Below are positions 17,901 to 25,675 of a stretch of 33,182 nucleotides of DNA, in pieces. The notes beneath the pieces were generated by a model. It worked only from the letters and a program-made list of their open reading frames with translations. It ran no database searches and had not been told where the DNA came from. Within the stretch, counting starts at the first letter, position 1. Every line of letters begins with the position of its first letter. Source of the stretch: Myxococcales bacterium (GTDB lineage: Bacteria > Myxococcota > B64-G9); NCBI GenBank assembly GCA_027031935.1, contig JALVPF010000346.1, positions 1 to 33,182 on the forward strand, given 5' to 3'. Made by a program: the position numbers and the translations under genes.

Positions 17901-18965
17901 CAGTTGCCCAGCGGTGACTTTGGATGCTTTTACAGGCCAAAGGTAGAAGGTGATCTGGTCATCACCGAGATCATGCAGAACCCGGCCGCTGTAAGTGATT
18001 CTGCGGGTGAGTGGTTCGAGGTTATAAACAAAAGCGGACACTTGGCAAACCTCAATGGACTCACCGTCAAGGACGATGGAAGCAATTCGTTCACCATTGA
18101 TTCCGACGTGTTTGTCGCAGATGGAGCTTATGCCGTACTCGGAAACAACTCCGATGTGTCGACAAACGGTGGGGTCGTGGAAGACTACAGCTATGCCGCT
18201 TCTGACATGAGCCTGGGCAATGGCAGTGACGAGATCGAGATTTTGAATGGCGATATACAGATTGACAAAGTCGCCTGGGACGGTGGACCTGCCTTCCCTG
18301 ATCCTAGTGGTGCATCCATGTCCTTGGATCCTCAGTATTTCAATACCACGGACAACGACTCAGGGAGCAACTGGTGTGTAGGCCAGACAGCCTATGGTGA
18401 TGGCGACATGGGAACCCCTGGTTCAGGCAACCTGCCGTGTGGACTTGTATTCATTGAGAATCTGGACGCGGATCCAGGTCTTACCATGACAGGTGAATGG
18501 CAATGGGGTGTACCTGATTTTGTAAACTATCCTGCCGGTCCTGCAGGCTGTGCCAATGACAGCGCAGGTTGCTTGGGAACAAATCTGGCTGGTGCCTATA
18601 GCAACAATTTGGCATTTGATTCCGACTATGTGCAGGTGGGGCCCATAGATCTCTCCGCGCAAAGTGGCGCCATGCTGTATTTCAGCATGTGGCTCAATAC
18701 CGAGAGCAATTGGGATGGTGCCAGGGTAGAGGTTTCCACAGATGGCAGTACCTTTGAAATGCTTCCTGTGCAGAGCCCGGCATACAACTGGCCCGATACT
18801 CTTGATTCTTGGACAGGTGATTTTGGTACGGAGTGGCTTCCAGTGGCAGCCGATTTGACCGACTGGGTGGGAGGAGATGTTTACCTCCGCTTCTCCCTTT
18901 CGTCGGATGTGTCTGGTACTCTACCTGGCATGTATGTGGACGATATCATGGTTGGTGGCAACTAG
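14955..18965 (+). CDS. giant Cys-rich repeat lipoprotein with LTD and jelly-roll-like domains
   Basis: Start ATG 14955 follows GAGAGGGAGA and opens a lipoprotein signal with Cys22 (IGATGC). The 1336-residue protein has nine tandem repeats of about 51-55 residues (about 25-530) of the form C-x-D-D-C-D-P-x-x-Y-P-x-C-S...V-x-x-C...D-G-C-Y-D-x-x...C-D. These are followed by a beta-sandwich, carbohydrate-binding-like domain (about 535-695), two or three more divergent Cys repeats (700-810), a PPC-like beta domain (about 815-955), a lamin-tail (LTD) domain (about 995-1130, LVITEIMQNP...GEWFEVIN), and a final jelly-roll/MAM-like domain (1155-1336) ending YVDDIMVGGN. It is probably anchored at the cell surface. 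Transcribed alone, it ends at a strong terminator. Confidence 0.85.
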   Translation: MKKMFNLFGVLIAVAAIGATGCSGSTVDCSGVENTCETAGATQCSTDNLAVETCAPNADGCLVWSTEACGSGMVCDASGDAPGCVVGCEHECDPNAFPACSSDGSAIEICVLQEDGCYDLVSNACDAGLACDDSGDEPVCSCTNECDPVDYPACSDNTEVPAIETCEQGDDGCFDLVVTNCGENMDCDDSGDEPVCVLQCENQCDPADYPACSVSGFAIDTCVMAESGCYELVSTDCDSGQACNPDTTACEASGCTDDCDPLNFPACSADSLAVETCERQADGCFDLVTAACEHGQACAPETATCESTGCNDDCAPDDYPVCSEDNLAVVSCQMQADGCYDVVSTACDANYACDADSVTCELTCTDDCDPADYPACSADGSAVESCEMQADGCYDVLSAPCDANYSCNADSVTCEPTCTDDCDPADYPACSADNSAVESCEIQADGCYDVLSAPCDANYSCNADSVTCEPTCTDDCDPADYPVCSADNLAVETCEAQADGCYDVISSSCDFAQVCDDASSACVDDSSCEDRVSDGSFEGGTPNADWNEASTNFGTPICTEADCGNAGGTMLPRTGTYYVWMGGTDQIEDALVSQGVRIANGAQAHLNFYLHIPATISSDQEVFEVLMDSDVLFSINGTETDAYAADYVLVDVDVSSYADASSHLLTFHASTIGAVNNVVTNIALDDVSIVSCGGTCVNECDTLDELACSDDLTLLNVCQLNNSDGCNDWVLDTNCAANAQTCDDSVDPAVCVACQDECASDGLTRCNGAWIETCTVGADTCLDWVQTTDCTDVGYCDGSNDPAVCAPYNSMAPGDNCDDAALLPLDVPASLPAQDLSQTTCGRGNDYSDTCMGNYDGGEDIIYQLNVTEPVAINIFIDPKGTTYTGIGVGLGCPLSSDDCVLAGGVSSSSEPYMTGCFHLETGLYSVMIDTWAAPDCIPDFDIAVEQCECAAGETQCIDGMTAAVCSPTGQWENTACDDGCAQLPSGDFGCFYRPKVEGDLVITEIMQNPAAVSDSAGEWFEVINKSGHLANLNGLTVKDDGSNSFTIDSDVFVADGAYAVLGNNSDVSTNGGVVEDYSYAASDMSLGNGSDEIEILNGDIQIDKVAWDGGPAFPDPSGASMSLDPQYFNTTDNDSGSNWCVGQTAYGDGDMGTPGSGNLPCGLVFIENLDADPGLTMTGEWQWGVPDFVNYPAGPAGCANDSAGCLGTNLAGAYSNNLAFDSDYVQVGPIDLSAQSGAMLYFSMWLNTESNWDGARVEVSTDGSTFEMLPVQSPAYNWPDTLDSWTGDFGTEWLPVAADLTDWVGGDVYLRFSLSSDVSGTLPGMYVDDIMVGGN
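16041..16430 (+). repeat. near-identical 162-bp tandem coding repeats
   Basis: Units starting at 16041, 16203 and 16365 (each ACTTGCACCGACGA) are almost identical in DNA as well as protein. The third is similar only in its first part. The flanking protein repeats are much more diverged, so this block arose by recent in-frame duplication (54 codons) or gene conversion. Confidence 0.85.
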
Positions 18966-18990
18966 GCATAAGCTGTTTTGCTGAAAAATT

Positions 18991-19021
18991 AGCCTGCTCC
19001 GTTTCAGGAGCGGGCTTTTTT
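18991..19021 (+). terminator. intrinsic terminator of the 14955 gene
   Basis: A nine-base stem GCCTGCTCC/GGAGCGGGC (one G-T pair) with a 6-nt loop (GTTTCA) is followed by TTTTTT, 26 bp after the stop codon. Confidence 0.85.
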
Positions 19022-19113
19022 ATGCGCAATCTGTTGCCTGGCAGGAAGTGATATCGTACTATGTAGCGGATTTGGAGTTTGTACCATGCGAATACAGACC
19101 AATGGGGTTAGTC

Positions 19114-19362
19114 ATGTCCGATGAAAACAAGTCCAACACACAAGAGACATTCGAGCTTGGAGATACCATAGAAATCCCTGCTCAGTTCATGAAAGCGCTG
19201 GCAAACGATGAATCTGCCAACAGCGCATTCGACAAGTTGTCCACTGCCGCTCAACGCAAGTTCATAGACTGGGTGGCAGAGGCAAAGGAGTCTGAGGAGC
19301 GGACACAGCGGTCGAAGCAGGCCATTGAAAAGTTGAAAAGTGGCGATCCTCTGAACGATTGA
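19114..19362 (+). CDS. YdeI/OmpD-associated (OmdA-type) small protein
   Basis: An 82-residue protein from ATG 19114 (upstream in-frame ATG at 19102 possible). The C-terminal part IPAQFMKALANDESANSAFDK followed by L-S, R-K-F-I-D-W-V-x-E-A-K and R-x-x-Q-A-I-E-K-L matches the short helical 'bacteriocin-protection/YdeI' (OmdA) domain, which is of unclear biochemical function. The N-terminus is short and acidic. It lies 27 bp before the permease gene, so possibly co-transcribed, but the link is not obvious. Confidence 0.75.
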   Translation: MSDENKSNTQETFELGDTIEIPAQFMKALANDESANSAFDKLSTAAQRKFIDWVAEAKESEERTQRSKQAIEKLKSGDPLND

Positions 19363-19389
19363 TGGTGTGCTTGATTCCCGGGCCGGTCA

Positions 19390-20958
19390 ATGGACATGAA
19401 AGACAGCAATACCGGTCGTTCTGCTGGTCTCGCTCTGTTTTCAAAGGGTGACCTGAGCGCGTTTTGGGCTCTGTTCGCAGACAACCTTGCCAATCTCATT
19501 CTGATCATGGGTGTAAGCCTTGGGGTTTTGAAGATTCCGGCGCAGGTGGTCTTTGGAAGAATGCTTCCTGGACTGGGCATGGCCCTAGTGGTCGGACTGA
19601 GTTCTTATGCCTATATGGCTCACCGCCTGGCCCGCAAGCAAAAACGACTGGATGTAACAGCCCTGCCATACGGGATCAGTACGCCCATCATGTTCGTGTA
19701 TCTCTTTGGCATAATGGGGCCGGTGTACTGGAAAACACACGATGGCACTCTTGCTTGGCAGGTAGGGCTCGCTGCCGCTTTCATCGGTGGATTGATCGAG
19801 ATATCGGGCTCCCTGCTTGGTCCATGGCTCAAACGTAACCTGCCAAGGGCGGGCATGCTGGGCACTCTGGCGGGAATCGCCCTGGTCTTCATCGCTTCGG
19901 TACCCTTGGCTGAGGTCTTCGAACATCCCATCATTGGCTTGCCGTGTCTGGTCGTGGTTTTGGTTGGCCTGGTGGCCGGGGTTCGTTTTCCCCTGGGAAT
20001 ACCAGCCGGGCTTCTGGCGATCATTCTGGGGGTGTTGTTGGGAACCATGACCGGCCAGGTGTCGCTGAATGCGGAGGGAATAGGCTTTTATCCGCCCATT
20101 CCCGTGGCAGGTGATCTTTGGGCTGGATTGCGGGCCCTGTGGACAGATTCGTGGATCTTTGCCGTCGTGATACCAGCCGAGATTTACAATTTCATAGAGA
20201 CCATGAACAACGTTGAATCAGCGCAGGCGGCAGGTGACGAATATCTTGTTGCTAGCTGTCAGATCATCGATGGAGTGGGCACCCTGGTCGGCTCCTTGTT
20301 CGGGTCAGCTTTTCCCACCACCGTGTACATTGGTCATCCCGGTTACAAGCGAATGGGAGGCAGAGCGGGTTATGCCATGGCAGTGGGAGTTGTCTTGTTG
20401 CTCGCTTCTCTTTTCGGCCTGTTGTCCGTCATCCATGGACTCGTGCCCATGGCAGCGGTTGCACCTATTCTTGTTTTCATCGGGCTGGTGATAACTGCCC
20501 AGGCATTCAGTGCGAGCCCAAGCAAACATTCCATGGCTGTAACCTTGGCCATGTTACCACATCTGTCCAACCTGCTCATGGTCAAGTGGGGAGCCCTCAG
20601 GGTGTCGGCTGAAAAACTCCTTGGCGGATCTCTGCCGAAGATGACAGAGCCTGAAATGCTCTCTGCCATGCTGCTCCAGGGGGCTCATGTTGCAGGCCAC
20701 GCGACCCTTTCTGCAGGAGCCATAATGGTGGGAATGGCCTGGGGGGCTGCCGCAGCCTTCATCATAGACAGATCATGGATCAGGGCTTCAGTAGTGCTTG
20801 CTGTCTCGTCAGCCTTGGCCTTTTTTGGGGTGATCCACTCATCTGGCTTGGGCCTGTATCCAGGAGTTCTTCCTGCTACCTATCTCGCCCTGTCTATGAC
20901 GATGTTGCTCTTGTGGTATTTCAAAGACCAACTGGGATCCGTACACGAAAATGATTGA
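19390..20958 (+). CDS. NCS2/AzgA-like nucleobase permease family protein
   Basis: A 522-residue, very hydrophobic protein with about 12-14 membrane helices. Motifs reminiscent of the NCS2 (xanthine/uracil/AzgA-type) fold are visible: LTALPYGIST-like VTALPYGIST (about 94-103), the signature VIPAEIYNFIETMNNVESA, and the FPTTVYIGHPGYKRMGGRAGYA stretch equivalent to the TTxxx...GGRTG region. Substrate is likely a purine, pyrimidine or related anion but cannot be specified; this subgroup is often annotated only as permease. The start at ATG 19390 lacks a strong ribosome site; in-frame ATG 19396 is possible. Confidence 0.8.
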   Translation: MDMKDSNTGRSAGLALFSKGDLSAFWALFADNLANLILIMGVSLGVLKIPAQVVFGRMLPGLGMALVVGLSSYAYMAHRLARKQKRLDVTALPYGISTPIMFVYLFGIMGPVYWKTHDGTLAWQVGLAAAFIGGLIEISGSLLGPWLKRNLPRAGMLGTLAGIALVFIASVPLAEVFEHPIIGLPCLVVVLVGLVAGVRFPLGIPAGLLAIILGVLLGTMTGQVSLNAEGIGFYPPIPVAGDLWAGLRALWTDSWIFAVVIPAEIYNFIETMNNVESAQAAGDEYLVASCQIIDGVGTLVGSLFGSAFPTTVYIGHPGYKRMGGRAGYAMAVGVVLLLASLFGLLSVIHGLVPMAAVAPILVFIGLVITAQAFSASPSKHSMAVTLAMLPHLSNLLMVKWGALRVSAEKLLGGSLPKMTEPEMLSAMLLQGAHVAGHATLSAGAIMVGMAWGAAAAFIIDRSWIRASVVLAVSSALAFFGVIHSSGLGLYPGVLPATYLALSMTMLLLWYFKDQLGSVHEND

Positions 20959-21011
20959 GTCTGGCATGTGCCTTCTATTCTAGTGCGCAATCGAACATGT
21001 GCGGGAACAGG

Positions 21012-21027
21012 GTGTGTAGATACACAC
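21012..21027. promoter_or_regulatory. palindrome GTGTGTA-GA-TACACAC
   Basis: Perfect 7-bp arms with a 2-bp centre, about 70 bp upstream of the -24 box of the HMG-CoA synthase promoter candidate. That is a usual place for an enhancer-binding activator of sigma-54 polymerase. It could also be a simple operator. Confidence 0.45.
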
Positions 21028-21046
21028 GCTTTGGTTTTCGAAAGAC

Positions 21047-21068
21047 AAAAAAGCCTGTTCTTTCAGGC
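21047..21068 (-). terminator. intrinsic terminator reading on the minus strand
   Basis: On the minus strand GCCTG-N6-CAGGC is followed by TTTTTT (plus-strand A's at 21047-21052). No T-run exists in the plus direction. The nearest minus-strand gene upstream is the cyclase ending at 22377, so the signal may stop transcripts that run antisense through the HMG-CoA synthase gene. Confidence 0.55.
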
Positions 21069-21088
21069 AGATTTGGAGCTTTTCTCCG

Positions 21089-21104
21089 TGGCATTGATTT
21101 TGCT
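21089..21104 (+). promoter_or_regulatory. candidate sigma-54 (-24/-12) promoter of HMG-CoA synthase
   Basis: TGGCATTGATTTTGCT matches TGGCACG-N4-TTGCW at 10 of 12 specified bases, with GG and GC exactly 12 bp apart. The start of transcription would be near 21115, leaving a 60-nt leader to the TTG start. Confidence 0.6.
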
Positions 21105-21174
21105 TAAAACCTATATGCTTCTACGCATGGAGTTTTTGCAGCTAGTTCTTCATGCTTGATAAGGGAGGATCATC

Positions 21175-22449
21175 TTGCACCACATTGATACGACAGTCGG
21201 AATCGAAGCCATTGCAGTACATATTCCCCGGTACTACCTGGATCTGAGAACCCTTGCCAAGGCAAATGCAGTTGATCCTGCAAAGTACCTCAAGGGACTA
21301 GGCGGGAGACGCTTTGCCGTGGCTGCTCCCAGCGAAGATCCCGTTACTCTCGCTTTTGATGCAGCGCAATCTCTCATGGAGAGATATTCCTTGGACCCAT
21401 CGGACATAGGGCTGCTGGTGGTGGGCACCGAGAGTGGAGTGGACGGCGCAAAACCCATCGCATCTTACCTCCATGGCCTGCTGGGCCTGCCAGCGGATTG
21501 TAGAACTTTTGACACGAAGCACGCTTGTTACTCCGGCACCGCTGCCATTCGCATGGCCTCTGACTGGTGCCTTGCCAGGTCAGGCAGAAACAAGCGAAAG
21601 GCCCTGGTGGTTGCAACCGATATCGCTCGATACAGTGTTGGCGCTGCCGGTGAGCCTACCCAGGGCGCATCCGCGGTAGCCATGATCGTCAGTGATGAAC
21701 CAAGGTGCCTGGCATTCGAACCCTTTCAGGACGCGGTTTATTCTGAGGAGGTAATGGACTTTTGGAGACCCCATTATCGATCCACTGCCATGGTCGACGG
21801 CAAAACCTCCATAAACGCCTATCTGAAGGGTTTGAGGCACACGTGGGAATACTACAAGAGCGGGAGTGGACTGGACTGGGATGATTTCGAGTACATGCTG
21901 TTTCATGTACCATTCCCCAAGATGGCATATAAAGGATTCAAGTCCTTGTACGAGATGACCAAGCTGGATCAGGATAAACTCGACGAGGAATTCGATTCCC
22001 GCACGGCTTGTGCTCTGTGGGCAAACCGTGAGTTGGGCAACTGCTACTCCGCTTCACTGTATCTCAGTTTAGCTGCCTTGTTGGAACGTGGCGATCAAAG
22101 CGTGACAGGCGCCAGGGTCGGCATGTATTCATATGGTTCCGGCAGTTGCTCTGAATATTTCTCGGGCAGGATCGGACCTGATGCCTCAGCCTGGAAGGAT
22201 CGTATAGGTATAGCACCCGGGCTAATGCGCAGGGAGGAACTTTCCTACGACCGGTATCTCTCCATGCGGGCAGCTTGTGAAGATCTCTCCCTCGAGGGAT
22301 CCTGCGTCGAGCACGATACCCCACCTGTTCCTGGCCAAAGAATTTCCTTTCAGGGGATAAAAGACCACCAGCGTGTCTATTCCAGAGTGCTTGCTCTAAG
22401 GTCCGTCGCTTCCCGATCCCATTCCGCCAGGGCCCATATGGGAAAATAA
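21175..22449 (+). CDS. mvaS: hydroxymethylglutaryl-CoA synthase
   Basis: A 424-residue enzyme that condenses acetyl-CoA with acetoacetyl-CoA to HMG-CoA, the first committed step of the mevalonate route. The catalytic Cys118 lies in KHACYSGT, Glu86 in VVGTESGVD and His244 in FHVPFPKM, spaced as in bacterial HMG-CoA synthases. The start is TTG 21175, chosen because AAGGGAGG is 6 nt upstream and the N-terminal GIEAIAVHIPRYYLDL is the normal family beginning. It stands alone on the plus strand, with its 3' end overlapping the convergent cyclase gene by 73 bp. A sigma-54-like promoter and a palindrome lie upstream. Confidence 0.95.
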   Translation: MHHIDTTVGIEAIAVHIPRYYLDLRTLAKANAVDPAKYLKGLGGRRFAVAAPSEDPVTLAFDAAQSLMERYSLDPSDIGLLVVGTESGVDGAKPIASYLHGLLGLPADCRTFDTKHACYSGTAAIRMASDWCLARSGRNKRKALVVATDIARYSVGAAGEPTQGASAVAMIVSDEPRCLAFEPFQDAVYSEEVMDFWRPHYRSTAMVDGKTSINAYLKGLRHTWEYYKSGSGLDWDDFEYMLFHVPFPKMAYKGFKSLYEMTKLDQDKLDEEFDSRTACALWANRELGNCYSASLYLSLAALLERGDQSVTGARVGMYSYGSGSCSEYFSGRIGPDASAWKDRIGIAPGLMRREELSYDRYLSMRAACEDLSLEGSCVEHDTPPVPGQRISFQGIKDHQRVYSRVLALRSVASRSHSARAHMGK

Positions 22450-24347
22450 CGTCTGTAATTTTCATAGTCGATGAGGGTGGTCTTGTTGAACACCCCAACG
22501 AGAGGTTCTTCCGGCCAGTCTCCATCCTCTTGTTGCCGCCTCATGAGAAAAGTCGCGCCCCGTTTTGCAGCAGCCGTATTGGCAAGGCCGCACCGGACCA
22601 GGGATGAAAGAGCCCATGCTGTTTGCACTGCGGTGCTCCCGGACTTTACCCATCGCTGCTCGGTACACGAACTGAAGTGTTCGCCCCATCCTCCGTCCGG
22701 GTTTTGGTGCGCTACCAGAAAGCCGCATGCATTCTGCAGAGCATGGTCACTGTTTTTGGCTCCCGCAGCAAGCAGGGCGGTGGTTGCAAACCATGTGCCG
22801 TAAGTGAAACAAACCGCCCAGGATCCATACCAGGAACCATCGGCGCGTTGTGTCTTTCGTACGAATGCGTTCGCCCTGGACATGGCCCGTTTGATCTTCC
22901 GGTCCATGTCTGTACCGAACATGCCTCTGGCCTTTGACAAGGCTTGCATGCACGCAGACGAGCATTCCACGTAGGAGTGATCCACCATTATGGCTGAAAA
23001 GACTTGAGAGGGGTTGAGGTGCTCGAGCCAATCCCCACCGCGTTTTTTTTCGTAAGAGGCCCAGCCTCCATCTGGATTTTGCATGGACAGAATGAGTTCA
23101 ATTGCCATCCTAAGCCTGCTGCTTTCCATGGGCTGTTTTACCCATGGTGACAGCTCCTTGGCTGCCTTGAAGCCCTCTGCCGTGCAATCCGTAATAGGCC
23201 ATCCGTGCTCTACGTCCGAAAAGGGCCAGCCTCCCTTTGACCTGTGTCGGTAATGAAGACTGGCTTGGGGAACATCTTCCAGTACCTGATTCTTGTTTAT
23301 GTAATCAAATGCATTTTGCAGGCTGTGCCTGAACTCATGCACGAATGGGGTAGAGAGTATGGCCTGGGTGGTAAAGGCGGTATCCCACAGGGCGGTGTTA
23401 TTGTATCCGTTGAACTTGGTGCCCTCCGGAGTGTTGACCAGGTACCTGTCAAGTGCGGCAAAGCTCTTGTTCTCCTCTGGACCTCCCGGTGAATGAAAGT
23501 GATGTACCAGGGTGTTGAGAACGCTGTTGACCGGTCCTATGTCTATAAAATGCGTAGCCTGATCTTCGAAGGATATCTGCTTGTAGACCTCGTCCAGTGC
23601 TTTTTCGCGCAGAGTGCCCCCAGCACGTCGCTCATAGGTCTGGAGCAATTTGCTGGCTGCTTTGTAAAATGGGCTCAGGGGATAGATGTTGTCGCATGGA
23701 CAGATGGTGTCTTTGTGCTTGCTGAAGTCTATGCTTTCGTAGTCCGCGTCGTAAAGCTCCTGCCTCAATTCCAGTGTCAATTCGTCGGCTGGAGCCTGAG
23801 CCCGTTTTCCATATAGCCATGACATGGGCAGGTACACCATTCGGCTGTGGCACCAGAACCTGCCGGGATGAAATGGTACGGAATAGGGCAGAAGCCACAT
23901 CTCCGGGGTAATGGGATGGAGTCCATCATAGGAATACAAATTCAGCACGGCCAGGATGAACTTCCCCCAGGACGCTGCGCCCAGCGCCGTGCCATTATCA
24001 TGCATCCATTTTCGCATGGCCGCAGCCTGCGTGTCTTTCTTTTCTACACCCAACATGCGGAGGGCAACATAGCCCAAGGCAGTGGTGAACATGCAAGCTG
24101 AATCCTCTTCATGCAGGCCCAGGCTCCCGTCAGGATTCTGGTAGTGCTTGAGGAACCGTATCATGGATTCTTTTTGGCCCTGTTTGATAGAACGCTTGGC
24201 TATGTGACATGCGGCCACATACATGGGCAAGAGAAACTGTGGCCCTCCGTATTCACCACGCCAGGAACCATCTTTTCCCTGTAGCCCGGTGAAAAAAAGA
24301 AGACCTTTGTGAATGGTGTCTTTTACGTCAGCTGAGGTCTTGTTCAT
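22377..24347 (-). CDS. oxidosqualene cyclase, cycloartenol-synthase-like active site
   Basis: A 656-residue triterpene cyclase. The catalytic acid motif is DCTAE (Asp387, Cys388), as in oxidosqualene cyclases, not the DXDD motif of squalene-hopene cyclases. Other active-site residues are Trp165-Cys-His167, Tyr459 in SYVECSSA, Cys513 in VCFTYGTW, and several QW motifs (QNPDGGW, QRADGSW, QQEDGDWP). Two product-determining positions resemble plant cycloartenol synthase: Ile385 two residues before the catalytic Asp (Val in lanosterol synthases) and Tyr315 in GYNN (Tyr410 of the plant enzyme). It is about 75-100 residues shorter at the N-terminus than eukaryotic enzymes. Start ATG 24347 follows AGGA. 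It is last in the aroG-U32-osc unit, overlapping mvaS at the 3' end. The product is probably a protosterol; squalene epoxidase is not in the window. Confidence 0.93.
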   Translation of the reverse strand: MNKTSADVKDTIHKGLLFFTGLQGKDGSWRGEYGGPQFLLPMYVAACHIAKRSIKQGQKESMIRFLKHYQNPDGSLGLHEEDSACMFTTALGYVALRMLGVEKKDTQAAAMRKWMHDNGTALGAASWGKFILAVLNLYSYDGLHPITPEMWLLPYSVPFHPGRFWCHSRMVYLPMSWLYGKRAQAPADELTLELRQELYDADYESIDFSKHKDTICPCDNIYPLSPFYKAASKLLQTYERRAGGTLREKALDEVYKQISFEDQATHFIDIGPVNSVLNTLVHHFHSPGGPEENKSFAALDRYLVNTPEGTKFNGYNNTALWDTAFTTQAILSTPFVHEFRHSLQNAFDYINKNQVLEDVPQASLHYRHRSKGGWPFSDVEHGWPITDCTAEGFKAAKELSPWVKQPMESSRLRMAIELILSMQNPDGGWASYEKKRGGDWLEHLNPSQVFSAIMVDHSYVECSSACMQALSKARGMFGTDMDRKIKRAMSRANAFVRKTQRADGSWYGSWAVCFTYGTWFATTALLAAGAKNSDHALQNACGFLVAHQNPDGGWGEHFSSCTEQRWVKSGSTAVQTAWALSSLVRCGLANTAAAKRGATFLMRRQQEDGDWPEEPLVGVFNKTTLIDYENYRRYFPIWALAEWDREATDLRASTLE

Positions 24348-24385
24348 GGTGATCCTGACCTGGTCTGCAAAGACCTGTGATGGGT

Positions 24386-25675
24386 TCAGGCGCTGCCGGT
24401 GATTTTGCTTGTGAACTTGGTGGCCATGTGCTTTGCGGTTTTCCAGTATGGTTCCCAGAATGCGCCCGAGTCCATATCATCGAGCAATCCGTCGTAAATG
24501 CCCTCCATGCGCTGCCGCCACTGTGGATCGATTTTTACCACCCTGTCTGCCCACTCGTGGCAGTAGCGACATTTGTCGCAGTCCACCGCGCGGCAGGAGT
24601 GGGTCTTGAAGAAGTCGATGAAACCATCGAGTTCCCTGTTGTCTATCTGTATGGGGTTGGGCCCCTTTCTCGGATAGAGCACTCCAGCGTGTTGTCCAAA
24701 TTCTACCACCTTGGTAAATTTCAGCAGGTTTACCATGTGCGGTTTTATAAAATACTTGAGCATGCGTTTATACGAGTAGGCGTCCTTGGCTTTTTCGCCA
24801 AAGGACTCCTCGGGATATGCGTAGTTCTGGATCAGATCCATGAGGTTGCCCTCATAGCGCCTTTCCGAATATGCCTTAGCACGCTGAATGAGTATGGGAG
24901 TAGGGGTGTTTCGTTCGACAATCTTGAAATTGTGGAAGCCCATTTCCTCGTACAAGGGAAGATCTTCCGGACGTATCCAGTTGGCCCTGAGTATGTTCAC
25001 CGGGTCGTTTACCCGAATGCGGTTGCAGACCACGGAACAGTAGTCCAGGGGGAAGCCCTTGGAGCCACGCTGAGATGCGTTGGACAGGGCAACTGCGTGG
25101 TTGCCTGCTATGGCGCATTCCTGGCGACACCAGTTGTTGACGATGAGCTGAAGCTCGACCCCCGCATCCTGTGCTGCTTCGTTCATGGTGCGGAGGAGAT
25201 CGAATTCGCGATGTATGCTCACCTCGTTGACAACTATGTAGTCCGCACCGTTTTCCGCCCAGAAGCGCACCTTTCGTGGAGAGTCGGTAAACCGGTGTGA
25301 GCTGACCCGTACTTTCAGTCGTGGATGGCGTCGCTTGATCAATCTGAGGAAGAAAATGTTTGCCACGGTAACCGAGTCCACGCCGATTTCATCGAGCCAA
25401 CCAAGCATATGGTTCATGGCTCGCTGGCCTTCCTTGGAATATTCCAGGTTGTCCATGGCAGATGCGTTGAGAAGGTAGTTGAACTCGATACCGGCATTGT
25501 GTGTCTTTCTGACGTAGCTTTCCAACTCGGTCTTGTCTATTTCAGGAAGATAGAACGAGGGCCTTCCCCCTCCGAAAAAGTCCGAAGTCAATTTGCCAAA
25601 AATTTCATACACCGGGTACTCGCGGAGTCCCTCTATTAGTTCGTCTTCAAAGGTACAGGCAACTGATAATTTCAT
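24386..25675 (-). CDS. U32-family (UbiU/V, TrhP-like) probable iron-sulfur protein
   Basis: A 429-residue protein resembling the U32 'peptidase' family by its TIM-barrel-like N-terminal half: FGGGRPSFYLPEID near 34-47, and the GADYIVVNEVSI strand-loop near 143-154. Cys183, Cys187, Cys213 and Cys217 lie in NNWCRQECAIAG and DYCSVVC; family members such as UbiU/UbiV, TrhP and RlhA bind a 4Fe-4S cluster and support O2-independent hydroxylations. A second cluster-like motif, C361-x4-C366-x2-C369-x2-C372, is present near the C-terminus. ATG overlaps the stop of the DAHP synthase gene (ATGA, 25672-25675), and the stop is 38 nt before the oxidosqualene cyclase. The context points to a redox or hydroxylation role linked to prephenate and triterpenoids; protease activity is unlikely. 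Exact function unknown. Confidence 0.78.
   Translation of the reverse strand: MKLSVACTFEDELIEGLREYPVYEIFGKLTSDFFGGGRPSFYLPEIDKTELESYVRKTHNAGIEFNYLLNASAMDNLEYSKEGQRAMNHMLGWLDEIGVDSVTVANIFFLRLIKRRHPRLKVRVSSHRFTDSPRKVRFWAENGADYIVVNEVSIHREFDLLRTMNEAAQDAGVELQLIVNNWCRQECAIAGNHAVALSNASQRGSKGFPLDYCSVVCNRIRVNDPVNILRANWIRPEDLPLYEEMGFHNFKIVERNTPTPILIQRAKAYSERRYEGNLMDLIQNYAYPEESFGEKAKDAYSYKRMLKYFIKPHMVNLLKFTKVVEFGQHAGVLYPRKGPNPIQIDNRELDGFIDFFKTHSCRAVDCDKCRYCHEWADRVVKIDPQWRQRMEGIYDGLLDDMDSGAFWEPYWKTAKHMATKFTSKITGSA

Noticed and set aside
20968-21159. 63-codon frame between permease and mvaS
   Set aside because: It spans a palindrome, a minus-strand terminator and the promoter candidate; no ribosome site or recognisable protein.
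22378-24347. Squalene-hopene cyclase
   Set aside because: The DXDD motif of hopene cyclases is absent; the DCTAE motif and YVECSSA, CFTYGTW segments are those of oxidosqualene cyclases.
24377-25300. 307-codon plus-strand open frame
   Set aside because: It is antisense to the U32 gene, which has family motifs and a coupled start; the plus frame is a shadow.
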